From Palaemon carinicauda (lineage: Eukaryota > Arthropoda > Malacostraca > Decapoda > Palaemonidae), in assembly GCF_036898095.1 (NCBI RefSeq), contig NC_090729.1, positions 80,441,953 through 80,505,952 on the forward strand: a DNA stretch of 64,000 nucleotides, read 5' to 3'. Below the pieces are notes generated by a model. The model did no database searches, had not been told where the DNA came from, and saw nothing but the letters and a program-made list of their open reading frames with translations. Positions 21,620-31,638 of the stretch are shown in pieces. The position numbers and the translations under genes are program-made. The stretch's first letter is position 1, and each line of letters starts with the position of its first letter.

Positions 21620-23575
21620 GAGGACCCTCCGAAGTGCGGAAATGTTTTCTGCAATGTCCGCAGCAAGAACCTCTGCGGACATGAGTGTTGTAGGAGACAC
21701 GCAGCATGCGCTGCCTCCAAGGATGATCTCCAGTATTGGGACCCTCAGGTATGTACTGTATGCACTAACCTGATTACTGAGGCTTTTGATTCCCCTAGAA
21801 CGGCGGAATCAAGGGATATAGCTAGGAAAAAGCTTCGTACTTGGGTAAGGGGCTTCAAGAAGAACACCTCTGGCCCTTATCTTCCAAGTGAGAAGATGTG
21901 GGCGTATCTTTTTCCCCAGGCATCAGCTGAGGCAGTGATTCCCCAGCCTCAAGAGGAGATCCCTCAAGATCAAGTCCAGGTGGACGAGGAAGTCGCAGAT
22001 GCGATGCAAGACATCCAGTTGTGTGACAGGATGTCTGACCTGGACGAACGTTTGGAAGAAGACCTCCTGGCAGAAGGTCAGGATCAAGTTCAAACCCCGG
22101 ATGTCGTAAAGGATGAGGTCGACGAGGTGTCGGCTACTCCGGTTCAGATGCCGGAGCCTATCCCCTCAACATCGGCTGGTCTCCCAGTAGAACTGGGACA
22201 GGCCCTCTCTTCGATTGTTGGAATGATCCAACAAATGCAGAAGGAGAATCAGGAGAAGGCGGCTGCAATGGAACTGTGTATGCAGTCCCTAGCAGAATCA
22301 CATGGGCCCCAGAAAAGGCTCAATGTGAAAGACCTTCCCATATGCTCAGATGCTAACCCATGGAGGTATGCTGAGCACATGCCGATGACGACTGGTAAGA
22401 TCGTCATCTCGGATAAGCTGGGTTCAGTTCCCCTAGAGGAGGTAGAATTCTGGCCCAGCAAGGCATCATATCCGGACTGCTATGTCCGGCTGAGAAAAGA
22501 ACCAGCTTCAAGGGAGGAGACAGAGCCGAAGGAGGTCATTATTATGGACCACGCTAAGGCTCAAGCCCTACTTTCATCCTCGATGAAAGAGAGGGGCTTC
22601 TCGAATTCGAAGGTAGCTGCATTGAGCGAGAAGCTCCCTTCTTTTGTGTCCTCTCCTGATAGAGCCTTCCCCTTTTTACAAAAAGGGTTTGCGGCTGTCC
22701 TAAAGGCAGTCGAGGCCGGCAAGCCTTGCCCCTCCCTGGAGGAGTGTAAACCCTTGTCGCTGGCTCTGCCTATGGACCACAAAGACTGGAAGGATGTCCA
22801 TCTGACATTCTCAGTGGGAAAGTTGGAGGCTGATATTGCCGGACGGCAATTCGGCGAGGACCTCCCCAAGCTGCCCGAATCTCTTTTACGAAGAGAGTTC
22901 GAGACCAAAGAAAGACTGGCTGCCTCAATGTCTCATCAGACCACTCTTGAGACAATGGCAAGTGACCCTAAGGTCCATGAAATGATCATGGTAGTGGCTA
23001 AGTCTCACCTAGCCACAGTGACGAAGGACCTTTATGGCTTCATCAAGGCAAGGAGAGCTTGCAGGGAGTTCGTGTTCACCGGGGCTTCGGTGAGACACGA
23101 ACCAAGGAAATTAATCTCCTCCAACATTTGGGGAAAAGACCTTTTCCCTACCGATGTGGTCAAAGAGGTTGTTGATAAGGCCGCCGTGGAGAATAGAAAC
23201 CTTCTCCAGAAGTGGGGCCTGGCTATCAAAAGAAAATCTTCCCCGGATGAGGGTCCTCAACCAAAGAGGAAGAATATGAGGACTAGGCTACCATCTCGGC
23301 CGGCCAAGCCTTATAGACAGCAACAGCAACTGCAATTGCCTTTGCCTCCAGTGCCCCAGATGGTGGCACAAACCCCGACTGCCTTTCAGTGGGTACCCCA
23401 GGCTGTGCCAGGTCAGTCAACCACATTCGCCCCAACGTTCGAAGGACAGTCTTCTTCCTTTCGTGCAAAACCTAGAGGAGCAGCCAGAGGCTCGTCTAGG
23501 TGCCCCTCAAGGGGAAGGGGATTCAGAGGTGGTCCTGGTCAGGGAGGCAAGACCTCAGGACGGCAGTCCAAGTGA
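21620..23575 (+). CDS. DIRS1-like Gag protein (3' exon), copy 1
   Basis: A structural, nucleic-acid-binding protein of the element. About 651 codons are open from the inferred splice acceptor; the frame extends left to 21533 only through a GTG and intron-like sequence, with no ATG. The N-terminus is Cys/His-rich: KCGNVFCNV, GHECCRRHAACA and WDPQVCTVC suggest a zinc-binding fold in the first 45 residues, conserved in the copy at 55245-57200. An acidic middle follows, then a conserved block with NPWRYAEHMPMTTGKIVI and ETEPKEV, and a Gln/Pro-rich and RG-rich tail (RGFRGGPGQGG) suited to RNA binding. The last 113 bases overlap the RT frame, which is shifted by +1. A true start must lie upstream and is not identified. 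Confidence 0.8.
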   Translation, partial: EDPPKCGNVFCNVRSKNLCGHECCRRHAACAASKDDLQYWDPQVCTVCTNLITEAFDSPRTAESRDIARKKLRTWVRGFKKNTSGPYLPSEKMWAYLFPQASAEAVIPQPQEEIPQDQVQVDEEVADAMQDIQLCDRMSDLDERLEEDLLAEGQDQVQTPDVVKDEVDEVSATPVQMPEPIPSTSAGLPVELGQALSSIVGMIQQMQKENQEKAAAMELCMQSLAESHGPQKRLNVKDLPICSDANPWRYAEHMPMTTGKIVISDKLGSVPLEEVEFWPSKASYPDCYVRLRKEPASREETEPKEVIIMDHAKAQALLSSSMKERGFSNSKVAALSEKLPSFVSSPDRAFPFLQKGFAAVLKAVEAGKPCPSLEECKPLSLALPMDHKDWKDVHLTFSVGKLEADIAGRQFGEDLPKLPESLLRREFETKERLAASMSHQTTLETMASDPKVHEMIMVVAKSHLATVTKDLYGFIKARRACREFVFTGASVRHEPRKLISSNIWGKDLFPTDVVKEVVDKAAVENRNLLQKWGLAIKRKSSPDEGPQPKRKNMRTRLPSRPAKPYRQQQQLQLPLPPVPQMVAQTPTAFQWVPQAVPGQSTTFAPTFEGQSSSFRAKPRGAARGSSRCPSRGRGFRGGPGQGGKTSGRQSK

Positions 23576-25400
23576 AATGATACCAGTAGGAGGGAGACTG
23601 ATGAAATTTTGGGATCGCTGGACCTTCGATCCCTGGGCCCAAAGCCTACTCAAGAATGGACTGGGTTGGAGCTGGTACAGCACTCCACCCCCATGCCTTC
23701 GGTTTTTCCAACACTCCACCCCCGTTTTGGAGGAGTACGTTCAAGAACTGTTGGAGAAAAATGTGATCCGAAATGTGAAGTCCATCAAATTCCAAGGGAG
23801 GCTGTTTTGTGTTCCCAAGAAAGACTCGGAAAAGCTCAGAGTCATTCTGGACTTGTCACCACTCAACAAGTTCATAGTGAATTGCAAATTCAAGATGCTA
23901 ACACTGCAACACATAAGGACCTTACTGCCCAAGAGGGCATACTCAGTCTCTATAGACTTGTCAGACGCCTATTGGCACATTCCAATCAGCCGTCGACTCT
24001 CCCCCTACCTAGGGTTCAGGCTACAACGGAAACTGTACGCCTTTAGAGCCATACCATTCGGGCTAAACATAGCCCCAAGGATTTTCACGAAGCTTGCGAG
24101 CGCAGCTCTAAAGGGAATTCAGGTAGTAGCCTACCTGGACGACTGGCTGGTGTGGGCAGCATCCGAGACCGAATGCTTGCAAGCTTCCAGTCAGGTGATC
24201 CAGTTCCTAGAGTACCTAGGCTTCAAGATCAACAAGAAAAAGTCTCGACTTTCTCCATCCCAAAAGTTCCAGTGGCTGGGAATCCACTGGGACCTTTTGT
24301 CACACAGTTTCTCCATCCCGACGAAGAAAAGGAAGGAGATAGCGGGCTCTGTCAAGAGACTTCTAGATTCCGAAAGGATATCAAGACGCGAACAGGAGAG
24401 GGTACTAGGCTCTCTCCAGTTTGCTTCAGTGACAGACCCAGTGCTAAGAGCACAGCTAAAGGATGCAACCGGAGTTTGGAGAAGGTATGCATCAAACGCG
24501 CGAAGAGACCTGAGAAGACCAGTGCCGCCTAGGCTACGTACTCTTCTCAGACCTTGGTCCCAAGCCAGACATCTAAAGAAGTCGGTTCTTCTTCAGCCAC
24601 CTCCCCCGTCGATGACGATTCACTCAGACGCCTCAAAGGAGGGATGGGGAGGTCACTCTCATCGGAAAAAAGTCCAGGGGACTTGGTCCAAGCTATTCAG
24701 GACCTTTCATATAAACTTTCTAGAAGCTATGGCAGCACTCCTTACCTTAAAGAAAGTCTCCCCGCGTCACTCGATCCACATAAGATTGGCGACGGACAGC
24801 GAGGTGGTTGTGAGATGCTTGAATCGACAAGGGTCGAGGTCACCACCTCTCAACCAAGTGATGTTAGCCATTTTCCGATTGGCGGAAAAGAAGAAGTGGT
24901 ACCTGTCGGCAGTTCACTTTCAAGGAGTCCGCAATGTGACAGCGGACGCTCTATCCAGGTTCACACCGATAGAGTCGGAATGGTCCTTAGACGCAGGATC
25001 ATTCTCCTTCATTCTGAATCAAGTCCCAGAACTGCAAATAGACCTCTTTGCGACGAAAGACAACAAGAAGTTGCCCCTGTACGTGTCCCCGTACGAGGAC
25101 CCCTTACCGGAAGCAGTGGACGCAATATCCCTCGACTGGAACAGATGGTCCAGGATTTATCTGTTCCCTCCTCACAACCTTCTGTTGAGGGTCCTCAACA
25201 AACTGAGATCCTTCAAGGGGGTAGCGGCAATAGTGGCCCACAAGTGGCCGAACAGTATGTGGTTCCCCTTGGCGTTGGAACTACAGATGAAGTTCGTGCC
25301 GCTACCACATCCAGTTCTGACCCAGCGAGTCCAGAAGTCGACTGTCTGCGCTTCATTACAGAAAACCCAGACCCTGCAGCTCATGATTTTCTCGCCCTAG
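23463..25400 (+). CDS. DIRS1-like reverse transcriptase / RNase H, copy 1
   Basis: A 645-codon frame. RT blocks: FQGRLFCVPKKDSEKLRVIL, LSPLNKFI, SVSIDLSDAYWHIPI, FRAIPFGLNIAPRIFTK and the catalytic AYLDDWLVW, with YLDD at residues 224-227 of the frame. RNase H follows, with IHSDASKEGWGG (Asp near residue 389), FLEAMAALLTL, TDSEVVVRCLNRQG and NVTADALSR. The C-terminal part (QIDLFATKDNKKLPLYVSP to LFPPHNLLLRVL) matches the extra domain after RNase H in DIRS elements, described there as methyltransferase-like. The frame opens at a GTG overlapping the end of Gag, so expression probably needs +1 frameshifting or internal initiation. It overlaps the recombinase frame at its 3' end. All catalytic residues I can judge are present. 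Confidence 0.88.
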   Translation: MQNLEEQPEARLGAPQGEGDSEVVLVREARPQDGSPSEMIPVGGRLMKFWDRWTFDPWAQSLLKNGLGWSWYSTPPPCLRFFQHSTPVLEEYVQELLEKNVIRNVKSIKFQGRLFCVPKKDSEKLRVILDLSPLNKFIVNCKFKMLTLQHIRTLLPKRAYSVSIDLSDAYWHIPISRRLSPYLGFRLQRKLYAFRAIPFGLNIAPRIFTKLASAALKGIQVVAYLDDWLVWAASETECLQASSQVIQFLEYLGFKINKKKSRLSPSQKFQWLGIHWDLLSHSFSIPTKKRKEIAGSVKRLLDSERISRREQERVLGSLQFASVTDPVLRAQLKDATGVWRRYASNARRDLRRPVPPRLRTLLRPWSQARHLKKSVLLQPPPPSMTIHSDASKEGWGGHSHRKKVQGTWSKLFRTFHINFLEAMAALLTLKKVSPRHSIHIRLATDSEVVVRCLNRQGSRSPPLNQVMLAIFRLAEKKKWYLSAVHFQGVRNVTADALSRFTPIESEWSLDAGSFSFILNQVPELQIDLFATKDNKKLPLYVSPYEDPLPEAVDAISLDWNRWSRIYLFPPHNLLLRVLNKLRSFKGVAAIVAHKWPNSMWFPLALELQMKFVPLPHPVLTQRVQKSTVCASLQKTQTLQLMIFSP

Positions 25401-26362
25401 CGGTGAGAAAGCGTTTCGGGATTTCGAAAGCCAGCATAGACTTCCTAGAGGAATACAAGTGCAAATCAACTAGAAGGCAATATGAGTCATCTTGGAGAAA
25501 ATGGGTGGCCTTTGTAAAGGCAAAGAATCCGCAGGAGATCTCAACAGACTTCTGCTTATCTTTCTTCATCCACCTCCATGGCCAAGGGTTGGCAGCTAAC
25601 ACGATTTCAGTGTGTAAATCTGCTTTGATGAGACCCATTTTATTTGCCTTCCAGATCGACCTAGGTAACGAGATCTTTAATAAAGTTCCGAAAGCCTGCG
25701 CTAGGCTCAGACCTTCAGCACCTCCAAAGCCCATTTCATGGTCTTTAGACAAAGTTCTTCATTTCGCCTCCCTGTTGAGCAATGAAGAATGTGCGTTAAA
25801 GGATTTGACGCAAAAAGTTATTTTCCTATTTGCACTCGCGTCCGGGGCCAGGGTTAGTGAGATCGTAGCCCTCTCGAGAGAGGCAGGTCGTGTTCAGTTC
25901 CTGGATGGGGGGGAGCTGAACCTGTTTCCGGATCCTACGTTTCTCGCCAAGAATGAGTTACCCACCAACAGGTGGGGTCCCTGGAGAATCTGCCCTCTGA
26001 AAGAAGATGCATCTCTATGTCCAGTAGAATGCCTAAAGGTCTATCTTCGTAGAACTTCAGACTTCAAGGGTGGTCAACTATTCAGGGGAGAAACATCAGG
26101 CTCAAATTTATCTCTGAATCAACTCAGAGCGAAAATCACATATTTTATTCGCAGAGCGGATCCTGACAGTACACCCGCAGGTCACGATCCGAGGAAAGTT
26201 GCCTCATCCCTAAATTTCTTTAATTGTATGGATTTTGAACATCTCCGTTCATACACGGGCTGGAAGTCTTCCAGGGTGTTCTTTCGCCACTATGCGAAGC
26301 AAGTAGAGGAACTTAAGAGATCTGTGGTAGCAGTGGGTCGTGTAGTTAACCCTACTGTTTAA
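25145..26362 (+). CDS. DIRS1-like tyrosine recombinase, copy 1
   Basis: Integrates the circular element DNA. I chose the ATG at 25145 because the same in-frame ATG (QMVQDL) is kept in both minus-strand copies; the frame itself is open from 24554, overlapping RNase H. The N-terminal, core-binding-like part contains STRRQYESSWRKW and HGQGLAANTISVCKSAL. The catalytic domain has ASGARVSEIVAL with the first Arg, AGHDPRKVASSL as the HxxR motif, and FFRHYAKQ with the likely nucleophile Tyr close to the C-terminus. The length, about 405 residues, is normal for the family. The frame is the same as that of Gag. No defect is visible. Confidence 0.88.
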   Translation: MVQDLSVPSSQPSVEGPQQTEILQGGSGNSGPQVAEQYVVPLGVGTTDEVRAATTSSSDPASPEVDCLRFITENPDPAAHDFLALAVRKRFGISKASIDFLEEYKCKSTRRQYESSWRKWVAFVKAKNPQEISTDFCLSFFIHLHGQGLAANTISVCKSALMRPILFAFQIDLGNEIFNKVPKACARLRPSAPPKPISWSLDKVLHFASLLSNEECALKDLTQKVIFLFALASGARVSEIVALSREAGRVQFLDGGELNLFPDPTFLAKNELPTNRWGPWRICPLKEDASLCPVECLKVYLRRTSDFKGGQLFRGETSGSNLSLNQLRAKITYFIRRADPDSTPAGHDPRKVASSLNFFNCMDFEHLRSYTGWKSSRVFFRHYAKQVEELKRSVVAVGRVVNPTV

Positions 26363-27275
26363 CTCTGCGAGGAACAGTGGTCTTAATTGGGACGATTAAG
26401 TCCAGGGTGAGTGTGTAGGTACATACTGTACTACAAACTAAATGAGGGCACCAAGTGCCCATATAGACTGTTCCTTCTTTCAAAGGTGAACCTAGCATAA
26501 GTTCAGACATGTGTGCCAAGCGTTTCTAACGCTAATGTGATTGATTTGTAATACAGACTTTTTATGACTTGATACCTTGGTATCTTATTAAAGTGGTGTT
26601 TAATGGTTTTTCTTTCAGATAAACAAGTTCTGTTTACTATCATACTTATGCTTAAAGTTTTGGGTTATCCTCTTTTATATAAATATATATATTTGTTATT
26701 AACCTGTCTGTTTATTATCTGTCAATAAACTTGTTCTTGAGAACCTTGCGTCTCTTTCACCTGTGTCAATTTATTGGTATAATTGAGCATTTTAATTCTA
26801 TGTATCTTATCTGGGATAATTCTGATAGAATTGTTCTGTTATGCAAGCTATGTTGCATTGGTTTATGTAAGTCCCCTAATGGGAGGACTCCGTTCCATAA
26901 AGGGACGAGGGCGGTTTTATTAGTTTCTTCCTATGCGGATATAAACCTTTGTCCAATACAAGTATTGTGCGGATTACTCATCAATATATTGACGCAGTGG
27001 TTCTATACAAACTATGCTTTACTTAATATAGGGCGAGACCACTATATTAGCTTGCCTGGTATTCATACATAGATATATGTACTCTTCGAGACTTTCCAGA
27101 GTCTAGTAGGACTCTTCCCTGTAGGGGGCAGGAAGCTCTAACATAGTTTATAGTTAGTTGAAAAGATGTATAACGGTAACATCTTAGGTCTCTAGGTCTA
27201 GTCGACCGGGAATAAATACCTCCGGGGAGTACGGCGCGTTCTGAGAATCCACAGATACAGTAATGCTCTGGTACA
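26363..27275 (+). other. 3' untranslated region of DIRS copy 1
   Basis: About 0.9 kb between the recombinase stop and the ICR. AT-rich, with no coding signal; short frames such as 26731-27072 show no motif. Confidence 0.6.
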
Positions 27276-27370
27276 CTTCCATCAGGACGACATGGCTTGA
27301 GCCCAAAAAACGGATTTTGAGCGAAGCGAAAAATCTATTTTTGGGTGAGATAGCCATGTCGTCCTGATGG
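27276..27370 (+). repeat. Internal complementary region of DIRS copy 1
   Basis: Contains in series the reverse complement of the element's left terminus and that of its right terminus, joined by a run of A. This is the circle-junction template typical of DIRS1 elements. Confidence 0.85.
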
Positions 27371-27448
27371 ACCCGCCCTTGCCTTTCTAAGAAAGGGCTG
27401 TAGGTCCCCTCCCTACATACAGTATCTGTAGCACCTCGTGTACGCTAC

Positions 27449-27925
<477 letters not shown>

Positions 27926-27979
27926 TTTTCAAAAAGGCCCATAAAAGAAACACAGGAAATATGAATTAATCACACTATA

Positions 27980-28010
27980 TTTCGGTCAATAAACATCGAC
28001 CCTCTTCAGG
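27980..28010 (-). ncRNA. Candidate hammerhead ribozyme core (PLE locus 2, minus arm)
   Basis: CTGAAGA at 28003-28009 and GAAA at 27980-27983 on the minus strand, with the same stem II pairing as in the other arms. Confidence 0.5.
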
Positions 28011-28126
28011 ATGTAAAGTACAAGTGAGGATTACAGTGGAGAGTGACGGTTTATATATGAAAGCAAAAGGGTGTGTTCAATTGTTCTATAGTTGTTATAA
28101 TTGCTGGAAGGATTAGCCAAATTTAA

Positions 28127-29824
28127 TTACATCCAGGTGCGTGTTCTTATTGTTGAGCCGCTTGGAGGAAGTCTTGACCTCTGATGCATGTCTGGTGGTC
28201 GGTCTCCGTGGATTATCTTCTTAATGATAGGGTTGAGAAGAGTATTGTCCACTGTGTCAGCTTTCCATTGGCCCCCAGATAGGTTCATTGTGTTTGATTG
28301 ATTTATGATGGCTGATTCCCGGATCTTCCTTCTGTACGGACAGGTACTCTTAAAAAGCAAAGACGACTCACTCCAGTTAATCTGGTGCCCCAAATCCCTA
28401 AGGTGAATGCAAATCCCCGAGTTTTCATACCCATATCTAACAGATCTTTTGTGTTCGGATAATCTTTGAGATAGCGAACGGCCAGTTTGCCCAACGTACA
28501 CTTTTTCACAATCCCTACATGGTACTTTGTAAATGCCGGATTCTATCTCTCTTTTATTTTGATAAACATTAATAAGGGCGCTTCCTATGGTCTTTGGATA
28601 TGAAAAAACAAAGGGGTTCTCAGTTTTGATATGATTTGTTATATTTTTAATACCTTCTATATATGGGAGTTTTATCTTATTTTTAAAATCTCTCTGGTTA
28701 GTAACATCATGATCTTCATAATATATCGTGTTGGCTTTGTTGATGGCCTTTTCTATGACATACGTCGGGTAGAATAGCTGGGCGAGTTGTTTACGGATGA
28801 TTTCAAATTCTTTATTTAGGTAGGCTGGGGAACAGATTCTCAAACCTCTAAGAAATAGATTGCAAGCTACTCCAATTTTTACAGAAATGTCGTGATAACT
28901 AAAGAAATGAATGTAGTAAATAGAGAAAGTTGGTTTTCTATACACAGTGAAATTATACCCCGTCGATTCCCTTATAATTAGTATGTCAAAAAAAGCTAAT
29001 TTTCCATCTTTTTCCCATTCAGTTTTAAATTTTATGGTAGGGACTAGGGAATTTAGATTATTGAAAAATATATTGAAATCTCCCCAGCTATCATCCCAAT
29101 ATGTGAAAATGTCATCAACATAGCGTTGCCAAACCATGTTCGTAGGTTTAATTGTTGTTAAAATTTCTGTTTCAAAGTATTCCATGTAGAGGTTAGCTAA
29201 AATTGGAGATAACGGGCTGCCCATACTACAACCAAATTTCTGTTTGTAAAAATTTCCATTGAAAGAGAAAACGTTATTTGACACGCTTAGTTTAATTAAC
29301 TTAATTGTTTTTTCAATACCGAGGGGGAAGTGATCTTCGTAAGTGATTAATTTTTCCCTCAAGAAACCTAATACGTCGTTGATCGGGATCTTTGTAAATA
29401 GGGATTCTACGTCAAGACTCAAGAGTTTTACATTGTTTACCGGGATATTTAATCTATTGAATTTCTGGATGAAGTCCTCTGCATGCTTAATATGAGCTGA
29501 AGAAAAGCTCCCTAGAAAGGGAGACAGCAAGTCTGCTAACCATTTTGATATATTATATATAAATGACCCTTTACATGAGACGATTGGGCGTAAGGGAATA
29601 CCGTCCTTATGAGTTTTTGGGAGTCCGTAAAAATATGGCAACGAGGGGTTCATGACTTTGAATTTTTCTAAGACCTCGATGTCTTTTTTATTATTTCCGA
29701 TTTTTCTTACGGATTTGAAAAATTCCTGAGCAACAGAGTTACGGGGATCTTTTGTTAGCTTTTCATATGTAGTGTCATCGTTTAAGAGTTGTTGAACTTT
29801 GTTGACAGGCTCCCAAAAACTCAT
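28127..29824 (-). CDS. PLE reverse transcriptase / GIY-YIG endonuclease, open but 5'-truncated
   Basis: The longest uninterrupted PLE frame here (565 codons). RT blocks in order: PYFYGLPKTHKDGIPLRPIV, SLDVESLFTKIP, GCSMGSPLSPILANLYMEYF, QRYVDDIFTYW (active site) and a changed FFDILI where the other arms read FLDILI. A linker (EIIRKQLAQLFYPTYVIEKA) leads to GIY-YIG: GIYKVPCRDCEKVYVGQTGR, then SQRLSEHKRSV. The CRDC pair between the two halves is typical of the arthropod and vertebrate PLE nuclease. The frame starts with an ATG in the sequence shared with the head-to-head junction, so the natural N-terminus is missing. The arm is probably not able to mobilise alone. Confidence 0.85.
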   Translation of the reverse strand: MSFWEPVNKVQQLLNDDTTYEKLTKDPRNSVAQEFFKSVRKIGNNKKDIEVLEKFKVMNPSLPYFYGLPKTHKDGIPLRPIVSCKGSFIYNISKWLADLLSPFLGSFSSAHIKHAEDFIQKFNRLNIPVNNVKLLSLDVESLFTKIPINDVLGFLREKLITYEDHFPLGIEKTIKLIKLSVSNNVFSFNGNFYKQKFGCSMGSPLSPILANLYMEYFETEILTTIKPTNMVWQRYVDDIFTYWDDSWGDFNIFFNNLNSLVPTIKFKTEWEKDGKLAFFDILIIRESTGYNFTVYRKPTFSIYYIHFFSYHDISVKIGVACNLFLRGLRICSPAYLNKEFEIIRKQLAQLFYPTYVIEKAINKANTIYYEDHDVTNQRDFKNKIKLPYIEGIKNITNHIKTENPFVFSYPKTIGSALINVYQNKREIESGIYKVPCRDCEKVYVGQTGRSLSQRLSEHKRSVRYGYENSGICIHLRDLGHQINWSESSLLFKSTCPYRRKIRESAIINQSNTMNLSGGQWKADTVDNTLLNPIIKKIIHGDRPPDMHQRSRLPPSGSTIRTRTWM

Positions 29825-31307
29825 AAGTACTGTATTCCCTTACGCCCAATCGTCTCATGTAAAGGGTCATTTATATATAATATATCAAAATGGTTACCAG
29901 ACTTGCTGTCTCCCTTTCTAGGGAGCTTTTCTTCAGCTCATATTAAGCATGCAGAGGACTTCATTCAGAAATTCAATAGATTAAATATCCCGGTAAACAA
30001 TGTAAAACTCTTGAGTCTTGACGTAGAATCCCTATTTACAAAGGTCCCGATCAACGACGTATTAGGTTTCATGAGGGAAAAATTAATCCCTTACGAAGAT
30101 CACTTCCCCCTCGGTATTGAAAAAAACAATTAAGTTAATTAAACTAAGCGTGTCAAATAACGTTTTCTCTTTCAATGGAAATTTTTACAAACAGAAATTT
30201 GGTTGTAGTATGGGCAGCCCGTTATCTCCAATTTTAGCTAACCTCTACATGGAATACTTTGAAACAGAAATTTTAACAACAATTAAACCTACGAACATGG
30301 TGTGGCAACGCTATGTTGATGACATTTTCACATATTGGGAGGATAGCTGGGGAGATTTCAATATATTTTTCAATAATCTAAATTCCCTAGTCCCTAGCAT
30401 AAAATTTAAAACTGAATGGGAAAAAGATAGAAAATTAGCTTTTTTGGACATACTAATTATAAGGGAATCGACGGGGTATAATTTCACTGTGTATAGAAAA
30501 CCAACTTTCTCTATTTCCTACATTCATTTCTTTAGTTATCACGACATTTCTGTAAAAATTGGAGTAGCTTGCAATCTATTTCTTAGAGGTTTGAGAATCT
30601 GTTCCCCAGCCTACCTAAATAAAGAATTTGAAATCATCCGTAAACAACTCGCCCAGCTATTCTACCCGACGTATGTCATAGAAAAGGCCATCAACAAAGC
30701 CAACACGATATATTATAAAGATCATGATGTTACTAACCAGAGAGATTTTAAAAATAAGATAAAACTCCCATATATAGAAGGTATTAAAAATATAACAAAT
30801 CATATCAAAACTGAGAACCCCTTTGTTTTTTCATATCCAAAGACCATAGGAAGCGCCCTTATTAATGTTTATCAAAATAAAAGAGAGATAGAATCCGGCG
30901 TTTACAAAGTACCATGTAGGGATTGTGAAAAAGTGTACGTTGGGCAAACTGGCCGTTCGCTATCTCAAAGATTATCCGAACACAAAAGATCTGTTAGATA
31001 TGGGTATGAAAACTCGGGGATTTTCATTCACCTTAGGGATTTGGGGCACCAGATTAACTGGAGTGAGTCGTCTTTGCTTTTTAAGAGTACCTGTCCGTAC
31101 AGAAGGAAAATCCTGGAATCAGCAATCATAAATCAATCAAACACAATGAACCTATCTGGGGGCCAATGGAAAGCTGACACAGTGGACAATACTCTTCTCA
31201 ACCCTATCATTAAGAAGATAATCCACGGAGACCGACCACCAGACATGCATCAGAGGTCAAGACTTCCTCCAAGCGGCTCAACAATTAGAACACGCACCTG
31301 GATGTAA
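29789..31307 (+). pseudogene. PLE reverse transcriptase / GIY-YIG endonuclease with a frameshift
   Basis: Plus-strand copy of the same protein. The first part (to 30133) reads RPIVSCKGSFIYNISKWLPD and SLDVESLFTKVP. A run of seven A near 30120, one longer than in the minus arm, shifts the frame. The rest (30117-31307) has GCSMGSPLSPILANLYMEYF, QRYVDDIF, FLDILI and the whole GIY-YIG region (SGVYKVPCRDCEKVYVGQTG). The N-terminus is missing at the junction. Apart from the A-run it is open to the normal stop. Confidence 0.85.
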
Positions 31308-31423
31308 TTAAATTTGGCTAATCCTTCCAGCAATTATAACAACTATAGAACAATTGAACACACCCTTTTGCTTTCATATATAAACCGTCACTCTCCACTG
31401 TAATCCTCACTTGTACTTTACAT

Positions 31424-31454
31424 CCTGAAGAGGGTCAATGTTTATTGACCGAAA
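31424..31454 (+). ncRNA. Candidate hammerhead ribozyme core (PLE locus 2, plus arm)
   Basis: CTGAAGA at 31425-31431 and GAAA at 31451-31454, with GGGTC/GACC pairing between them. One loop base differs from the other arms. Confidence 0.5.
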
Positions 31455-31543
31455 TATAGTGTGATTTATTCATATTTCCTGTGTTTCTTTTATGGGCCTT
31501 TTTGAAAAAACATGTTAAACTGTTCGATTACAGTTATAAATAA

Positions 31544-31546
<3 letters not shown>

Positions 31547-31635
<89 letters not shown>
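31547..31635. repeat. (TA)n microsatellite
   Basis: A TA array between the plus PLE arm and the left end of the Tigger element. Its last TA is the left target duplication of that element. Confidence 0.95.

Positions 31636-31638
<3 letters not shown>

Noticed and set aside
22561..22908. Antisense frames inside DIRS gag and RT (several of 60-120 residues)
   Set aside because: Shadow frames of strong coding sequence; no independent support.
24554..25144. N-terminal extension of the DIRS recombinase frame upstream of the conserved ATG
   Set aside because: It overlaps RNase H, lacks motifs and a conserved start; the ATG at 25145 is shared with the other copies.
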